Notes under the pieces: generated by a model
Databases searched by the model: none
The model's input: only the letters and a program-made list of their open reading frames with translations
Told to the model about the DNA's origin: nothing
Part shown: positions 42,591 through 53,212 of the stretch, one piece after another
Layout: each line of letters starts with the position of its first letter
How positions within the stretch are numbered: the first letter of the stretch is position 1
Made by a program: the position numbers and the translations under genes
DNA from: Calliopum simillimum
Lineage: Eukaryota > Arthropoda > Insecta > Diptera > Lauxaniidae
Assembly (NCBI GenBank): GCA_951812925.1
Contig: OX638369.1
Location: 682,001-746,000, forward strand
Length of the DNA: 64,000 bases
Reading direction: 5' to 3'

Positions 42591-43501
42591 CACAGGTTTA
42601 CAAAAAAAAAAAAAAAAATGTCATGGCGTTTTGATCAGACTATGTGTTTCCTAGGGACTTTGACGTCCTGAGTCCGAATCCGGGGTCCGATTTTTTCAGA
42701 ACGTCTGAGAAAAAATTTTTCAAGGTCATATGGAGGTCATGTGTCGTTATGTGATAAATTGGCTAAAATTTTGAAACTAATTTTTTATCATTGAGTCCTT
42801 AGTCCTTAAAAAGAATATGTGATTAGGAAGGGTATCTCGGACCTAGTTTCGGAGACATAGCCATCGGAAGATCCGGATATATCTTCTATGAAAACCGCTA
42901 TAAGTTGGGAACCCCTGGATGGATTTGTAAAATATTGGTTCCTTATGAAAGGTATTTTGACATCCTATAAAAATGTTTTGATCATATTTTCAATTGGATT
43001 CATAGTTTTCGAGATATGACCTTTTTTGAAATTTTGTGAAATTTTTTAATTACATCAACAAATGAATCAACAACACCAATAACAACAACAACAAAAACAG
43101 CAACAACAATAACAACAACAATAAAATGCCTTTCATATGACACCAATATTTTCCAAATCCATTCAGGGGTTCTCAACTTATAGCGGTTTTCATAGAAGAT
43201 ATATATTCTGATCTTCCGATGGCTATATCTCCGAAACTAGGTCCGAGATACCCTTTTTGATCACATATTCTTTTTAAGATCTCAGAACTCAATGATTAAA
43301 AATTAGTTTCAGAATTTTAGCGAATTTATCACTAAACGACACATGAACCCCATTTTGATCTCCATATGACCTTGAAATCTTTTTTCTCAGACGTTCTGGA
43401 AAAAAACGGACCCAGGATTCGGATTCAGGACGTCAAAGTCCCTAGGAAACACATAGTCTGGTCAAAACGCCATGACATTTTTTTTTTTTTGTAAACCTGT
43501 G
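42591..43501. mobile_element. 911-bp hairpin element, TIR CACAGGTTTAC, duplication TAA
   Basis: CACAGGTTTACAAAAAAA faces TTTTTTTGTAAACCTGTG. TAA flanks both sides (42588-42590 and 43502-43504). Arms of about 400 bp include ATGTCATGGCGTTTTGATCA and GGGACTTTGACGTCCTGA. The loop holds a CAACAA-rich tract near 43060-43125. The inner sequence CTCCGAAACTAGGTCCGAG relates it to the hairpin at 9346-10864. CAC ends with a 3-bp duplication resemble Chapaev3- or CACTA-like elements, while TAA would also fit PIF/Harbinger. Confidence 0.72.
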
Positions 43502-43504
43502 TAA

Positions 43505-44083
43505 TTGGCTATAAAAATTAAAATCAATTTATATCTTTAGCACCCGCACTCGCACAGTGGGATTTTTGATGCGTTTAGGGCAGTTTTCACAATATCTAAT
43601 CGAAATTTAACTTTAACATAAATAAAAATTTCAAGTGCCAGTTAAAGTTCCATTTAAGACTTATTAAGTTAAACTAAACATTATGAAATTCGCTCTAAGT
43701 TGAATTAATTAAAATTTCGAAGTAGTCATTAGGCCAATTTTTTTCGCGCAAATGATTGACAAAAAACCACAGTGCCAAACGGTATTAACATTTAAATTTA
43801 TGCTGATAATGTCAACTATGTACTTAGATTTTATAAAGTTCATGATTTCACTAAGCCAATTTTAATACGGTTTTTGGTGGTTACCGAAGATAAAAGGTAT
43901 GTTTGTATATAATGAAGTTATTGCTTACGTGTTATAAGAAAAATGTGAAGTTATATTGAACATAACAGATCGGCTAATAATTGCCCTGTCTAATAAAGAA
44001 AAAAACAACTTTTTTGATCATATGAAAATATAAAAAGTTGTTTCCCTGAAACCACTGTAACTTTTGACGCAAATTTCAGATAA
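43505..44083. other. AT-rich spacer between two hairpins
   Basis: No gene was recognised. CACAGTGGGATTTTTG near 43554 resembles a hairpin terminus, but no partner was found. Confidence 0.35.
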
Positions 44084-45429
44084 CACTGTACTACAAATTC
44101 GAGAAAATTTAAAAGTTCTGGGTTTTCACATAGCACATCGTGTTTGGCACTCAAAAAAAAAATAAATTTCGGCGTACTCGGTATTTCTTCATCACCCTAG
44201 GATTTTATTTTTGGGTCAACCGAAAGGTTATTTTATACCTAGAGGCGAAAAAAATTCGTAGCTCTGCCATTTTTTAACGAATTTTCATGCGTTCGACTTT
44301 GATAAAAAGCTAAAAGTTCTAACTCTATAGAAAATAAAATTTTTATAAATCGGGTGAAAAATTACTGAGCTAAGGCATGATATCATAAATTTTTTCGCAC
44401 ATGTTTCATAGTGTTTTAAGTCAAAATCCGAATTTTTGGGACTTCATATTTTTTTTTTATTTTTTACCAAAAGAGCATAAGAAATCCTTTCTAGACAAAA
44501 AATACAAATTCAAATAGACGGTCATTTGAAGTTTCTATGGCCCAAACCGTGTGAACTCAAAAGCAATTTTTTTTTTTTCATAAATGTCTACAGGCAGAAA
44601 AAAATTTAAATCAAATTGTCGTGAAATCCAAAAAAGGTGTCAAATTACTCGTGAATTGCCTACTGAATAAAAAAAAGTTTTAATACAAGTTCAACTATTG
44701 ACTTTTGAAAAATGGTCGAAAAACGGTACATTTGAAAAAAACAACAAACCAAAACTAAAATAGTTTTTTGATATAGTAGTCAACGCTGAATCTGAATTTG
44801 GTCACAAAATAAGCTCTATCGCTTATGGTTTTTGAGATATTCAAAAAACCGGTTTTTGAGGTTATATAGAGGACGCACGAAATGGTTTTGATATTTTCTA
44901 CTAAGAGCATCTATAGCACTATCCTTCGTCTTCAAAATGAGTTACAAAACGGTCTTCTTTTATTTTTTCTTAAAAAGTTGTGATCATTTAAAAGACATCA
45001 TGAGAGTTAAAAATCATATGAGAATCCACATTTCTAAAAAAAAAAATTGATTTTGAGCTTACACGATTTGGGTCATAGAAACCCAAATGACCGTCTATTT
45101 TAATTTCTATTTTTTGCCTGGAAATGAATTTTTATGTACTTTTGGTAAAAAAATAAGAAAAAAATATTTATTCCCTGAAATTCGGATTTTGACATAAAAG
45201 ACTATGTGACATGTGCGAAAAAGTGATGATATCATGCATGATATCGGCCGCAGCTCAGTAATTTTTCGCCCAATTTTTGGAAAAATTTATTTTCTATAGA
45301 GCTACAACTCTTAGCTTTCCATCAAAATAAAACACATGAAAATTCGTTAAAAAAATGGCTGATACACATTTTGTGTCAAACACGATGTGCTATGTGAGGA
45401 CATAGAACTTTTTTTCGTGTAGCACAGTG
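44084..45429. mobile_element. 1.35-kb hairpin element, TIR CACTGTACTACA, duplication TAA
   Basis: CACTGTACTACA faces TGTAGCACAGTG. TAA lies on both sides (44081-44083 and 45430-45432). Arms carry CACATAGCACATCGTGTTTG, ACGAATTTTCATG and AATAGACGGTCATTTG. The loop (about 44750-45030) contains GAGATATTCAAAAAACC, ATATAGAGGACGCACGAAAT and CTTCAAAATGAGTTACAAAA, the same core as in other hairpins here. No coding remnant. Confidence 0.75.
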
Positions 45430-45432
45430 TAA

Positions 45433-46200
45433 TCATCAAATTTTTACAGCTACTAAATAAACATATTGACTCTGTATTTGTGGCGCCATCTGTGTGTCGG
45501 ACTGGGGACTTATCAGCCGATGTTATATATCGCACATTAACTACAAGAACGTCATTAATCAAAAAACACGATTTTTGAGTTGATCATGCTTCATTTTGTA
45601 CAAAACTTGCATATTTATCCGTTCATACTTTGCAGGACCAAAAAACATTCCAAGATATAAATTAGAGCGGTTCACAATTTAAAAATTTATTCAATAAGAA
45701 CAGCTGTCTAAGTTATAGTTATCTCAACGCTTTTAATCTGACATATAAATATAAAAAATCGAGCCAACAATTAATATTCACATGTAATTAAAAAAGGGAG
45801 TTCTTTGTTTAAACCATGAACGCAACAAAAGCACTTTATTTGATCTTCACTGATATTGCAGATTTCCACCCTTTCCGGCGATGTATCATTTGTCATACTT
45901 GCAACTTGACAACTTTACCTATAAAATAGTTTGATTTTCTTGAAGAAGAAATAGTTTTTTAAAAAATATTGATAAAAAAAAACTTCTAAAATTTTTTTTT
46001 TAAATTGCTGTTGCATATTATTAAATTTTTCAGTTCTGAGTAGAATTTTACAGGATTCTCTCCTTTTTCAGTCTATTACGAGTTAACTATTTTCTTTGTA
46101 TATATTATTTGAAAGTGGTAGATAGATCATTTGACACTATGATCAATAAAATCGATGATAAATATAAAAATATGTTTGTATAGGTATAATGTATTATAAT
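45433..46200. other. AT-rich spacer
   Basis: Apart from a fragment resembling the 41929 MITE end (about 45526-45600), nothing was recognised. Confidence 0.35.
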
Positions 46201-46476
46201 ATATCGATACGTCCAACGTAAAAGTTGGTAACTCGAAAATCGTAGTTTTGAGTAATGAGCATTTTTGTATTTTAACTTTTTTTTTATTTGTATGAAAACC
46301 TATATAAAATAAATTTAGGTTGTGACTTCAAAAATAGCGCCCAGGCCTTCAAATTTCAAGCTAGAGGTACCAAAATTTGACACAAGATGGAACCAAATGT
46401 GTAGATTTCGAAAAACGCTGTCCCGTAAAAAGTTGGTAACTTGAGTTACCAACTTTTACGTTGGAGGTATCGATAT
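46201..46476. mobile_element. 276-bp hairpin MITE (ATATCGATACGTCCAACG)
   Basis: ATATCGATACGTCCAACGTA, followed by AAAGTTGGTAACTC, faces GAGTTACCAACTTTT and ACGTTGGAGGTATCGATAT. The inner ends repeat AGTTGGTAACT once more near 46429. The class is undetermined. Confidence 0.6.
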
Positions 46477-46629
46477 GCAATATATAATATATATATATGG
46501 ACATTTCCCAGGTGATGAAAGTGGCCGTCGTACACATTTAAACTGCAAAAAAAGTGGAAGTGAAGCATATTTTTATTTTGGCTTTTACTTTACATTATAG
46601 CTCTTAGGTAGCACTGTATAAATTCCTTT

Positions 46630-47758
46630 GAAGATGGCGGTCAGGTGGATGTGGTATATTCGGATATTTCTTAAGCGTTTGACAAAGTTTCACATTGTCT
46701 ACTTGTTTCAAAATTAGCGAAGCTTGGGTTTCATTCTTCATTTGTCTTGCCTGAGATCTTACTTAGTAAATAGGTTCTCTTTTGTAGCCATAGATCATGC
46801 TAAGTCCCAACATTTTCTGGTAACATCTGGAGTACCACAGGGCAGTATACTTGGTCCTCTTATTTTTGTTTTACATATTAACGATATTTCAACATGTTTC
46901 TCGTCTGTCCGGTTCTCATTGTATGCTGTGATTTAAAAATTTATAATGTGATTGCGTCACTCTCCAAAAAGAATTAAATAAAGTTGTCAATTGGTTTAAA
47001 AACAATAGTTTGTCGTTGAACCTTAGTAAATGTCTCCTTAACTAGGGTTGAACAAATTCGTGATCTTGGTATTTCCTTTGATACAAGTTTAAATTTTTCT
47101 AATCATGTTAATCATATCTTACCAAAAGCTTACTCACTTTTACCGTTTGTTAAACGTAATAGCTCCAAATTTTAGATCCTTTCATGATAAAATATCTGCT
47201 TACTGCCTTTGTAAGATCTAACTTAGAACATGCATTTCTTATTTGGAATCCTTATCATGGAGTGCATATTGCCCGTTTGGAGAGTATTCAAAAGAAGTTC
47301 ATTAAGTTTGCTCTACGGTCATTACCGTTTACTGAACCATTGCCATCATATGAAGCGCGTTGTTTGCTTATAAATATTGATAGTCTTGAAAAGCGGCGGC
47401 TGCTGCATAGTTTAATGTTTATTTACGATATAATTAATGAAAATATCGATTGTCCCGATATTCTCTAGCTGATTTCATACAATGTTCCCATAAGAAATTT
47501 AAGGTCTTCTGACTACTTTTTCATCAAATGCCATAGAACAAATTATGCCATTAATGAGCCTATTAATAGAACTCTCATATTACTTAATAAGTTATACAAA
47601 GATGCTTCAATTGATTTCCGTTTGAATAAACTTCAATTAAAATCTGTGCTGGTCAGGCTTTTATAATAGTTTAATAATTTTAAGATTATATTACTTGATA
47701 TTTATTAAAATTGTCTTAGTCTGTAGGGATCTGTTCCAAGGACTTAAATAAATAAATA
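46630..47758 (+). pseudogene. 5'-truncated LINE remnant (RT)
   Basis: Starting within the RT palm (VVYSDISKAFDKVSH), the fragment includes LVTSGVPQGSILGPLIFVL, INDISTCF and a degenerate catalytic box (SLYAV in place of the YADD region). The C-terminal stretch reads YLLTAFVRSNLEHAFLIWNP and IARLESIQKKFIKFALRSL. Several frameshifts and stops interrupt it. It ends at a (TAAA)n tail near 47745-47758. It is a different LINE from the one at 25-31 kb, of the Jockey-like group by motif style. Dead. Confidence 0.8.
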
Positions 47759-47971
47759 ATTAGTGCCAACTTTAATAGCAGGCAAGTCCTGGTTCCAAAA
47801 TACAAGCAAAAAAGACACGAAACAAACGTGACAAAAAATGGAAGTAGTTTTCGTGCCTATTCAAAGAAAGTCAGAATTCAGCGAAATGAGTCAGAATTTT
47901 ATAGTGCGACTGATTTTAGAATTTTAAGCAATAATGTAACTTTATAATGTATTTGGTTTGATTCACATATA

Positions 47972-48137
47972 CAGTGGCTCACAAAAGTATTCAGAATTTG
48001 AAAATTTTTTAAAGAATCGTAAAATTTTTTAATAACGAATTAATTTTTTTTGAATCACTCTGAATAATTATAGATCGGTAAATATCTAGTATTATTTATT
48101 AAAAGAAGCTTTCCTAAAATACTTTTGTGAACCACTG
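47972..48137. mobile_element. 166-bp Tc1/mariner-type MITE
   Basis: CAGTGGCTCACAAAAGTATT faces AATACTTTTGTGAACCACTG, flanked by TA at 47970-47971 and 48138-48139. CAGTG starts and TA targets are typical for Tc1/mariner. It is too short to encode anything. Confidence 0.75.
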
Positions 48138-48289
48138 TATCTTCCGCACTTTTCTTTGTTTTGATCATAATCTAAATCGATCGACAATATGAACGTGACG
48201 TTTTTTCCACCAAATTTTAAATTGAAAATCGTTAAAAAAACAGGATTTCCCAGTGAATGTTGGATCACTTTATCTTGTTAAGTTGAGGT

Positions 48290-48610
48290 GAAATCACCAA
48301 TTTTTTCAAACGATGTCATTTGTCCCTATCTATTTTACATGTGTACCAAATCTCATAAATTATGTATTTCTTTTTTTAGGGGCGTGGCATTGCCCATTTT
48401 CCCAGGAAACATTATTTGTCCTGGCACTTTGTACACATGTTTCAAATCTCATTCATGTGATATAAATATTTTTGGAGATATGATGAAGTGATGTTTGTGG
48501 GGGCGTGATACCCCCATTTATTTCGAGTACACATTATTTGTCTTGGTGCTTTTAACATAAGTACAAAATTTCATTTATGTACGCTAAATAGTTTCAGAGA
48601 TATGATGATT
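48290..48610 (+). repeat. ~120-bp degenerate tandem repeat
   Basis: Three units carry a GGGGCGTG(G/A) box, a CATTATTTGTC-type box and ACAAATTTCAT/ATCTCAT before a GATATGATGA box (near 48370, 48490 and 48600). The style resembles the ~125-bp units at 62.3-63.4 kb, but similarity is weak. Confidence 0.45.
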
Positions 48611-48775
48611 TAAATTTTTGGCTCAAGGTGGACCTTTTGGCGGAAATGCCAATATACATATATATGTGCATATATTAGAGCGCGTACGAGATATATGAAA
48701 TGTGCAAAGTTGTGAATTTCTTTGCTCCCTGTCCGTTTCCTGAAAGTAGAGGTCATAAAAATAGGATTTAAAAAA

Positions 48776-49250
48776 ACTAGTAAGGGTGTCCTTTGGCCTG
48801 GCCAAACATTTAACACCCTACGCAGCAGAGATGCCACGCCCTCTTGTCCGAATTCAGCCAGTTTTTGTTCAGAACTTGCATTCACAGTTTTTAGTTCAGT
48901 TTGATTATCTCAAAAAACCCTTTCAGTATAGCGTTTTGAAACTTTTGCTTGTATGGGAAGTGCCACGCCTTCTTGTCCGAAATCGCCTAGTTTTTTTCAC
49001 AGCTTGCATTTACTTTTCTTAGTGATTTAGCTATATTTAGTTGGATTATCTCAAATAACGCTTTCAGTATATCATTTTGAAACTTTTGCTTGTATGGGAG
49101 GTGCCACGCCCTCTATTCCAAATTCGCCTAGTTTTTCCTCAGAGCTTAAACTTACCGTCTCTAGTATTTATGTGTATTTCGCTGCGTAATCGCAAATAAT
49201 GCTCCTAATATTGCATTTTAAATATATTTTTTGTATGGGCGAAAGGCGTG
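48776..49250 (+). mobile_element. mini-me-like interspersed element, copy 3 (3'-truncated)
   Basis: It starts ACTAGTAAGGGTGT with the palindrome TTTGGCCTGGCCAAA and has about three GGTGCCACGCC units. It stops after TTTTTGTATGGGCGAAAGGC, before the microsatellite and conserved core. The missing 3' part distinguishes it from copies 1, 2 and 4. Confidence 0.65.
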
Positions 49251-49571
49251 AACTTGCGCACTATTTAAAATAGTACGGGCAATGAACCTTTCGGGAGTTA
49301 ATTTTTTTTTTTAATAAAATGCCTAGTTTAATAGAATTCTGTGTTGTATTAAAATTATTTAAAATTTTTATAAAAATAAACCGCATCTATAACTAAACAA
49401 GTATAATAAAGTTTGAATGAAATTAATAAAACGTAATAAATTTGCTGCATCAACATCAGCATCAGCAGCAATAGCAACAGCGTTTTGAAAGCTCGTTTAA
49501 GGCGTTAATTTTTTTTTTTTTTTTTTTCATTCATTAAAGCAATAATTCAAATAATCACAAAAATTAAGTCA
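49251..49571. other. Sequence downstream of the host exon
   Basis: AT-rich, with poly-T tracts and a GCA-rich patch (CAACATCAGCATCAGCAGC near 49450). It probably holds the 3' UTR or following intron of the minus-strand exon; no unambiguous poly(A) signal was seen. Confidence 0.3.
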
Positions 49572-50497
49572 TCAATAATTATTAATTTTACGCCACTGCT
49601 TCATAACAAAATTACCACAACACCAAGTGGCTGAGTGCCGTTGGCTGTCTACATCAGATGCGGTCGAGCCCGTCGATGCCGTACATTCAAATGCGTTGCT
49701 TCTGCCGTTTTTAAGCAACTCTCTACCACATTCACGGAAACTACTGTGCTGCTCTGCTACATCTAAATCATTGGCGTCTATATCAGCTACAAGTTGTGGC
49801 GTACTCCGTTGTAATGAAGCGTTTCGCTTAAGCGTATAGAGATGGCCGTATCCTCGCGAAGCCGTCTCAAATGAACGATTTAGTCGCCGATCGTACAACC
49901 CTGGCGATGGAGGGTATCGTTCTGTTGATGAAGGCTGCTCTTCAGAATGATTGCGCGTCAGTAGAGGCTGTTTGTACGACGGAGTTACCGACTTGGATAT
50001 CGTCGCTGATGGAGGTGGCGGTGTGCGCTGGTGAGATTGATAAACATTTTTTAATAGTTGCTTGCTTTTACGTGGCAGCAACGGCGTCATAAATATATTA
50101 TCGTAGCCAGAACCAAAGCCACTCTTCATACGATTAAGCGATTTACGTGTTGCACGCTCTTCAGAAAGCGCTCGATGGTCAGATGGGATGGGTGAGAATT
50201 GCGAATTAGTTGCTCCAGCACCACCAAGCGAGTAGCGATAACCACCGTTGTTCAGTGAAGATACCGATGTGGAATAAAGGTTAAAGCTATTAGGACTGGC
50301 CTCGCGCCAGATAAATGACGAGTTTAGGCTGTTCGTTGAGCTTGGCGGAAAATGTGAAGGAGCGCTGGAGCCTAGAGCAAAAGGCTGCTGAGCCTGGCTG
50401 CAAACGAAGGGCAGCTGCGGGTTTGATGTGGAGAAAGGTTTGCTTGTCTTCAGCTTACCACCACGTATGAGCAGGCAAGGAGTCCAAGGTTGGAGGG
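49572..50497 (-). CDS. Host gene exon, Ser/Pro-rich protein region (unidentified)
   Basis: About 308 codons are open at near-balanced GC against an AT-rich background, the clearest host coding sequence here. A consensus acceptor precedes it on the minus strand: a long pyrimidine tract and TTTAG before CCCTCCAACC at 50497, with the codon split after its first base. The residues read SERATRKSLNRMKSGFGSGY, DNIFMTPLLPRKSKQLLKN, RTPPPPSATISKSVTPSYK, RYPPSPGLYDRRLNRSFE and STPQLVADIDANDLD, ending ATWCCGNFVMKQWRKINNY and TGA. It is rich in Ser, Pro and Arg, with no membrane segment or catalytic motif, so it looks like a disordered cytoplasmic tail or scaffold region. I cannot name the gene. The final ~12 codons may be read-through past a donor (GTAATT near 49613). 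The upstream 72 open codons are hydrophobic intron sequence. Confidence 0.72.
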
Positions 50498-51353
50498 CTA
50501 AATTAAGGTAGTAAAGTTTGAAGAGATAAAAATTGAAATAGCAGGAAAACAAAACAAAAACAGAGAAATAAAGACGACAAACAGAAACAGATACGAAAGC
50601 GGAGAGAAAAAAAACTTGCCAAATAGCGAACAACAAATGGAACCTTTCAACCAACACAAAAAATAGCCACTTGCTACGGACAATTGGAATGGACAAAAAA
50701 TATGAAAAAGCCACTGCCTGAAGTTGCTAAGGAAGGGGTATTAAGAGTGCATGAACGATGTAATGTTAAACAAACCAAAAATGCGAAACAACAAATGTAA
50801 ACAAAGCAAATGTCAGGATATTACAATAGAAAATGAGGGGTGGGTGTAAATGAACCATAAAGCTGTTGTGGACTATATAGGGTGGGAAAAACATAAAAAA
50901 AATATAATCAAAATGATTTGAAGATATGCATGTTAGTGTATGATTAATGTTAAACGAACACTCCTAATAATTACATTGTCCTAACTCAGATAAAATCAAA
51001 AGTTTGAAATTCGTACAACAGTGATATTGCGTTTTTCTTTCAATCTTGGAAATTCGCTGATCTGATGCTTTTCCTATTTTAAGACCAATAACTTGTTTTT
51101 TCGGCTTTTGTTTTTAAAATTGTTGAAATAATGGAAGAATTGAAATTTTTACATAATTTAGTGGCTTTTTTGAAAGTAGAATAAGTCCATATTGGCAAAA
51201 GTAATGTCATAATATGAATTGGCTGACATATTGTAAGAAATTAATAATATTCGGCTATGATTTCACGGAAACTACCTGATAGCGTAGAATTGATGAGATT
51301 AAGTTGAAAAAATTATATCGGGCAAATAATCGGAATTATGGGGCATATTATAG
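50498..51353 (-). other. Probable intron of the minus-strand host gene
   Basis: The first ~200 bp on the minus-strand approach to the exon are pyrimidine-rich. No further exon was recognised. The segment runs to the TA-flanked transposon. Confidence 0.4.
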
Positions 51354-51355
51354 TA

Positions 51356-52367
51356 GGGGAATGTCGTCAGGGTTGAGCCGCTGTCAGGGTTGGGCCACTG
51401 CTATTTCTCGTATATGACACGTGCTGCCATCTGTGTTATAGCGTCGAATTATTATATTTTAAGCATTACTTGTCACCGGGATTGTTAGTAAAAATATTTG
51501 TGCCTTCGGGTTGTTTTCGACAGTTCAAAAATAGCAGTGAAAAATTACTCGAAACTTGGAAAAGAACAATGCTACCGAAAAAGTTAGTATATATATCCAT
51601 TAAGGGGTGAACCATTATCAAGTTCCCAAAGGGAAAGTTCGATTCCCTAGTCTGTTCACATGTAGTGTTGAGCGGTCGAAAAACACGCTTGTCGTCAGGG
51701 TTGGGCCACTCGTGTAGTCAGGGTTGGGCCACATCAATTGATATTTAGAATCAGTAAAATAACATCACTGAATCGGTTTTTCGGAACACAGAACATTAAC
51801 ATTACAGTTTTGGATACCCCCAGAGTTGACACGAACGGCAAAGTAGCGAGTTCTATTAGCAAGCATGAGAAAGCAACGAGTGAAACGCACGAGGAACTAT
51901 CGACTTGTTCTCGGAGTTCGACTTCTTCGTCTCATGAGTACACCCTTCGAAAACGCCTAAAATAGTCTGAATCGAAATAATTCAATCGCATGCATTGAAA
52001 GCAATCGAGACGTGCACTTGAAGTGTCAATCTCACAAAAAGTTACTATGTATGCCCAAATTGCAATTCAGATTAATGTTATTATGGAGATTTCTCATCGG
52101 AATTTTGTATAATCGAATAAAAAACAATAAAAAGTTTTATAAATATTCATTACACACTATTTTAGTACATATTTCATCGATATTTGGTGGTGGCCCAACC
52201 CTGACTACAATGGCCCAACCCTGACTACTTTTTATACCCTACACCCAGGGTATATTCACTTTGTCCTTCCGTTTGTAACGCAGAGAAGGAGGCGTGGCAG
52301 GTATAGAAAAGTATATATATTCTTGATCAGCGTCACCTCCTGAGTCGATATAGCCATGTCCGTCTGT

Positions 52368-52398
<31 letters not shown>

Positions 52399-53210
52399 TG
52401 TGTTGAAATACACTTTTTGGGAAAACTGAGCAAGATAATTCAATGAAATTTGGTACACTGCCTCCGTCGTCAAAGTTAGCTCGGGGGATTGAAAATGAGC
52501 AAAATCGGTCAATGGACACGCCTACCGCCCATACAAAAATTATATTCAAAATGCAATTTTAGGAGTATTTTTCACGACAATGCAACCACAATACATATAA
52601 GTACTACGAATTGTAAGCGCAAGCTCTGATAAAAATTTGAGCGAATTCGGGCAAGAGGGCGTGGCACCTCCCATATAAGCAAAAGCTTCAAAACGCTATA
52701 CTGAAAGCGTTTTTTGAGATATTCGAACCAAATTTGACTCAGACACTAAGAATTATAAATGAATGCTCTCAACAAAAACTGGGTGAAATCAGACAAGGTG
52801 GCGTGGCACCTCCCATATAAGCAAAAGATTCAAAATGCTATACTGAAAGAGTTTTTTGAGATAATCCAACTAAATTTCACTCTGACACTAAAAACTATAA
52901 ATGCAAGCTCTGAACAAAAACTGGGTGTACTCGGACAAGAGGGCGTGGCACCTCCCATATAAGCAAAATTTTCAAAATACTGCAGTGTAGGGTATTTATT
53001 TTTTGGCCAGGCCAAAATTTACACCCTTACTAGTTTTTTTTTAGTTTCGTCAATAACTTTTTTCTCCGAAATCGCAGCAAGTTGTCCTAAAGGTATGTTA
53101 TAGATAAAGGTCCGCCCTTTTAAATAAAACAAATAGTTTGGTAGTATTCAAATATATAAAAAAGATACAGAGGAAAGTTAAAAAGTGGCCCAACCCTGAC
53201 GACATTCCCC
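51356..53210. mobile_element. TA-flanked DNA transposon with GTCAGGGTTGGGCCA repeats
   Basis: GGGGAATGTCGTCAGGGTTG faces CAACCCTGACGACATTCCCC, flanked by TA (51354-51355 and 53211-53212). The motif GTCAGGGTTGGGCCA recurs seven times, direct in the left half (51363, 51381, 51694, 51719) and inverted in the right half (52192, 52210, 53182), as expected for subterminal transposase-binding sites. Without the nested mini-me-like copy it is about 1.05 kb. A 75-codon frame at 51738-51965 (Ser/Thr-rich, ending SSHEYTLRKRLK) may be a transposase tail but is unproven. The TA target suggests a Tc1/mariner/pogo relative. Confidence 0.7.
52230..53034 (-). mobile_element. mini-me-like interspersed element, copy 4
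   Basis: It reads from the hairpin TACCCTACACCCAGGGTA through the conserved core, a pure (TGGC)n tract of about seven units at 52368-52397 and three ~155-bp units, to GGCCAGGCCAAAA and ACACCCTTACTAGT. It lies between T-rich target sequence (TACTTTT and TTTTTTTTAG) inside the GTCAGGGTTGGGCCA element, so it is the younger of the two. Confidence 0.72.
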
Positions 53211-53212
53211 TA

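Noticed and set aside
43060..43125. CAACAA-rich tract as a possible polyglutamine or coding run
   Set aside because: It sits in the loop of a non-coding hairpin with no extended frame.
50498..50714. N-terminal extension of the 49572 exon into a hydrophobic 72-codon stretch, as a signal or membrane segment
   Set aside because: This is the pyrimidine-rich intron tract before the TTTAG acceptor, and the frame opens at GTG, not ATG.
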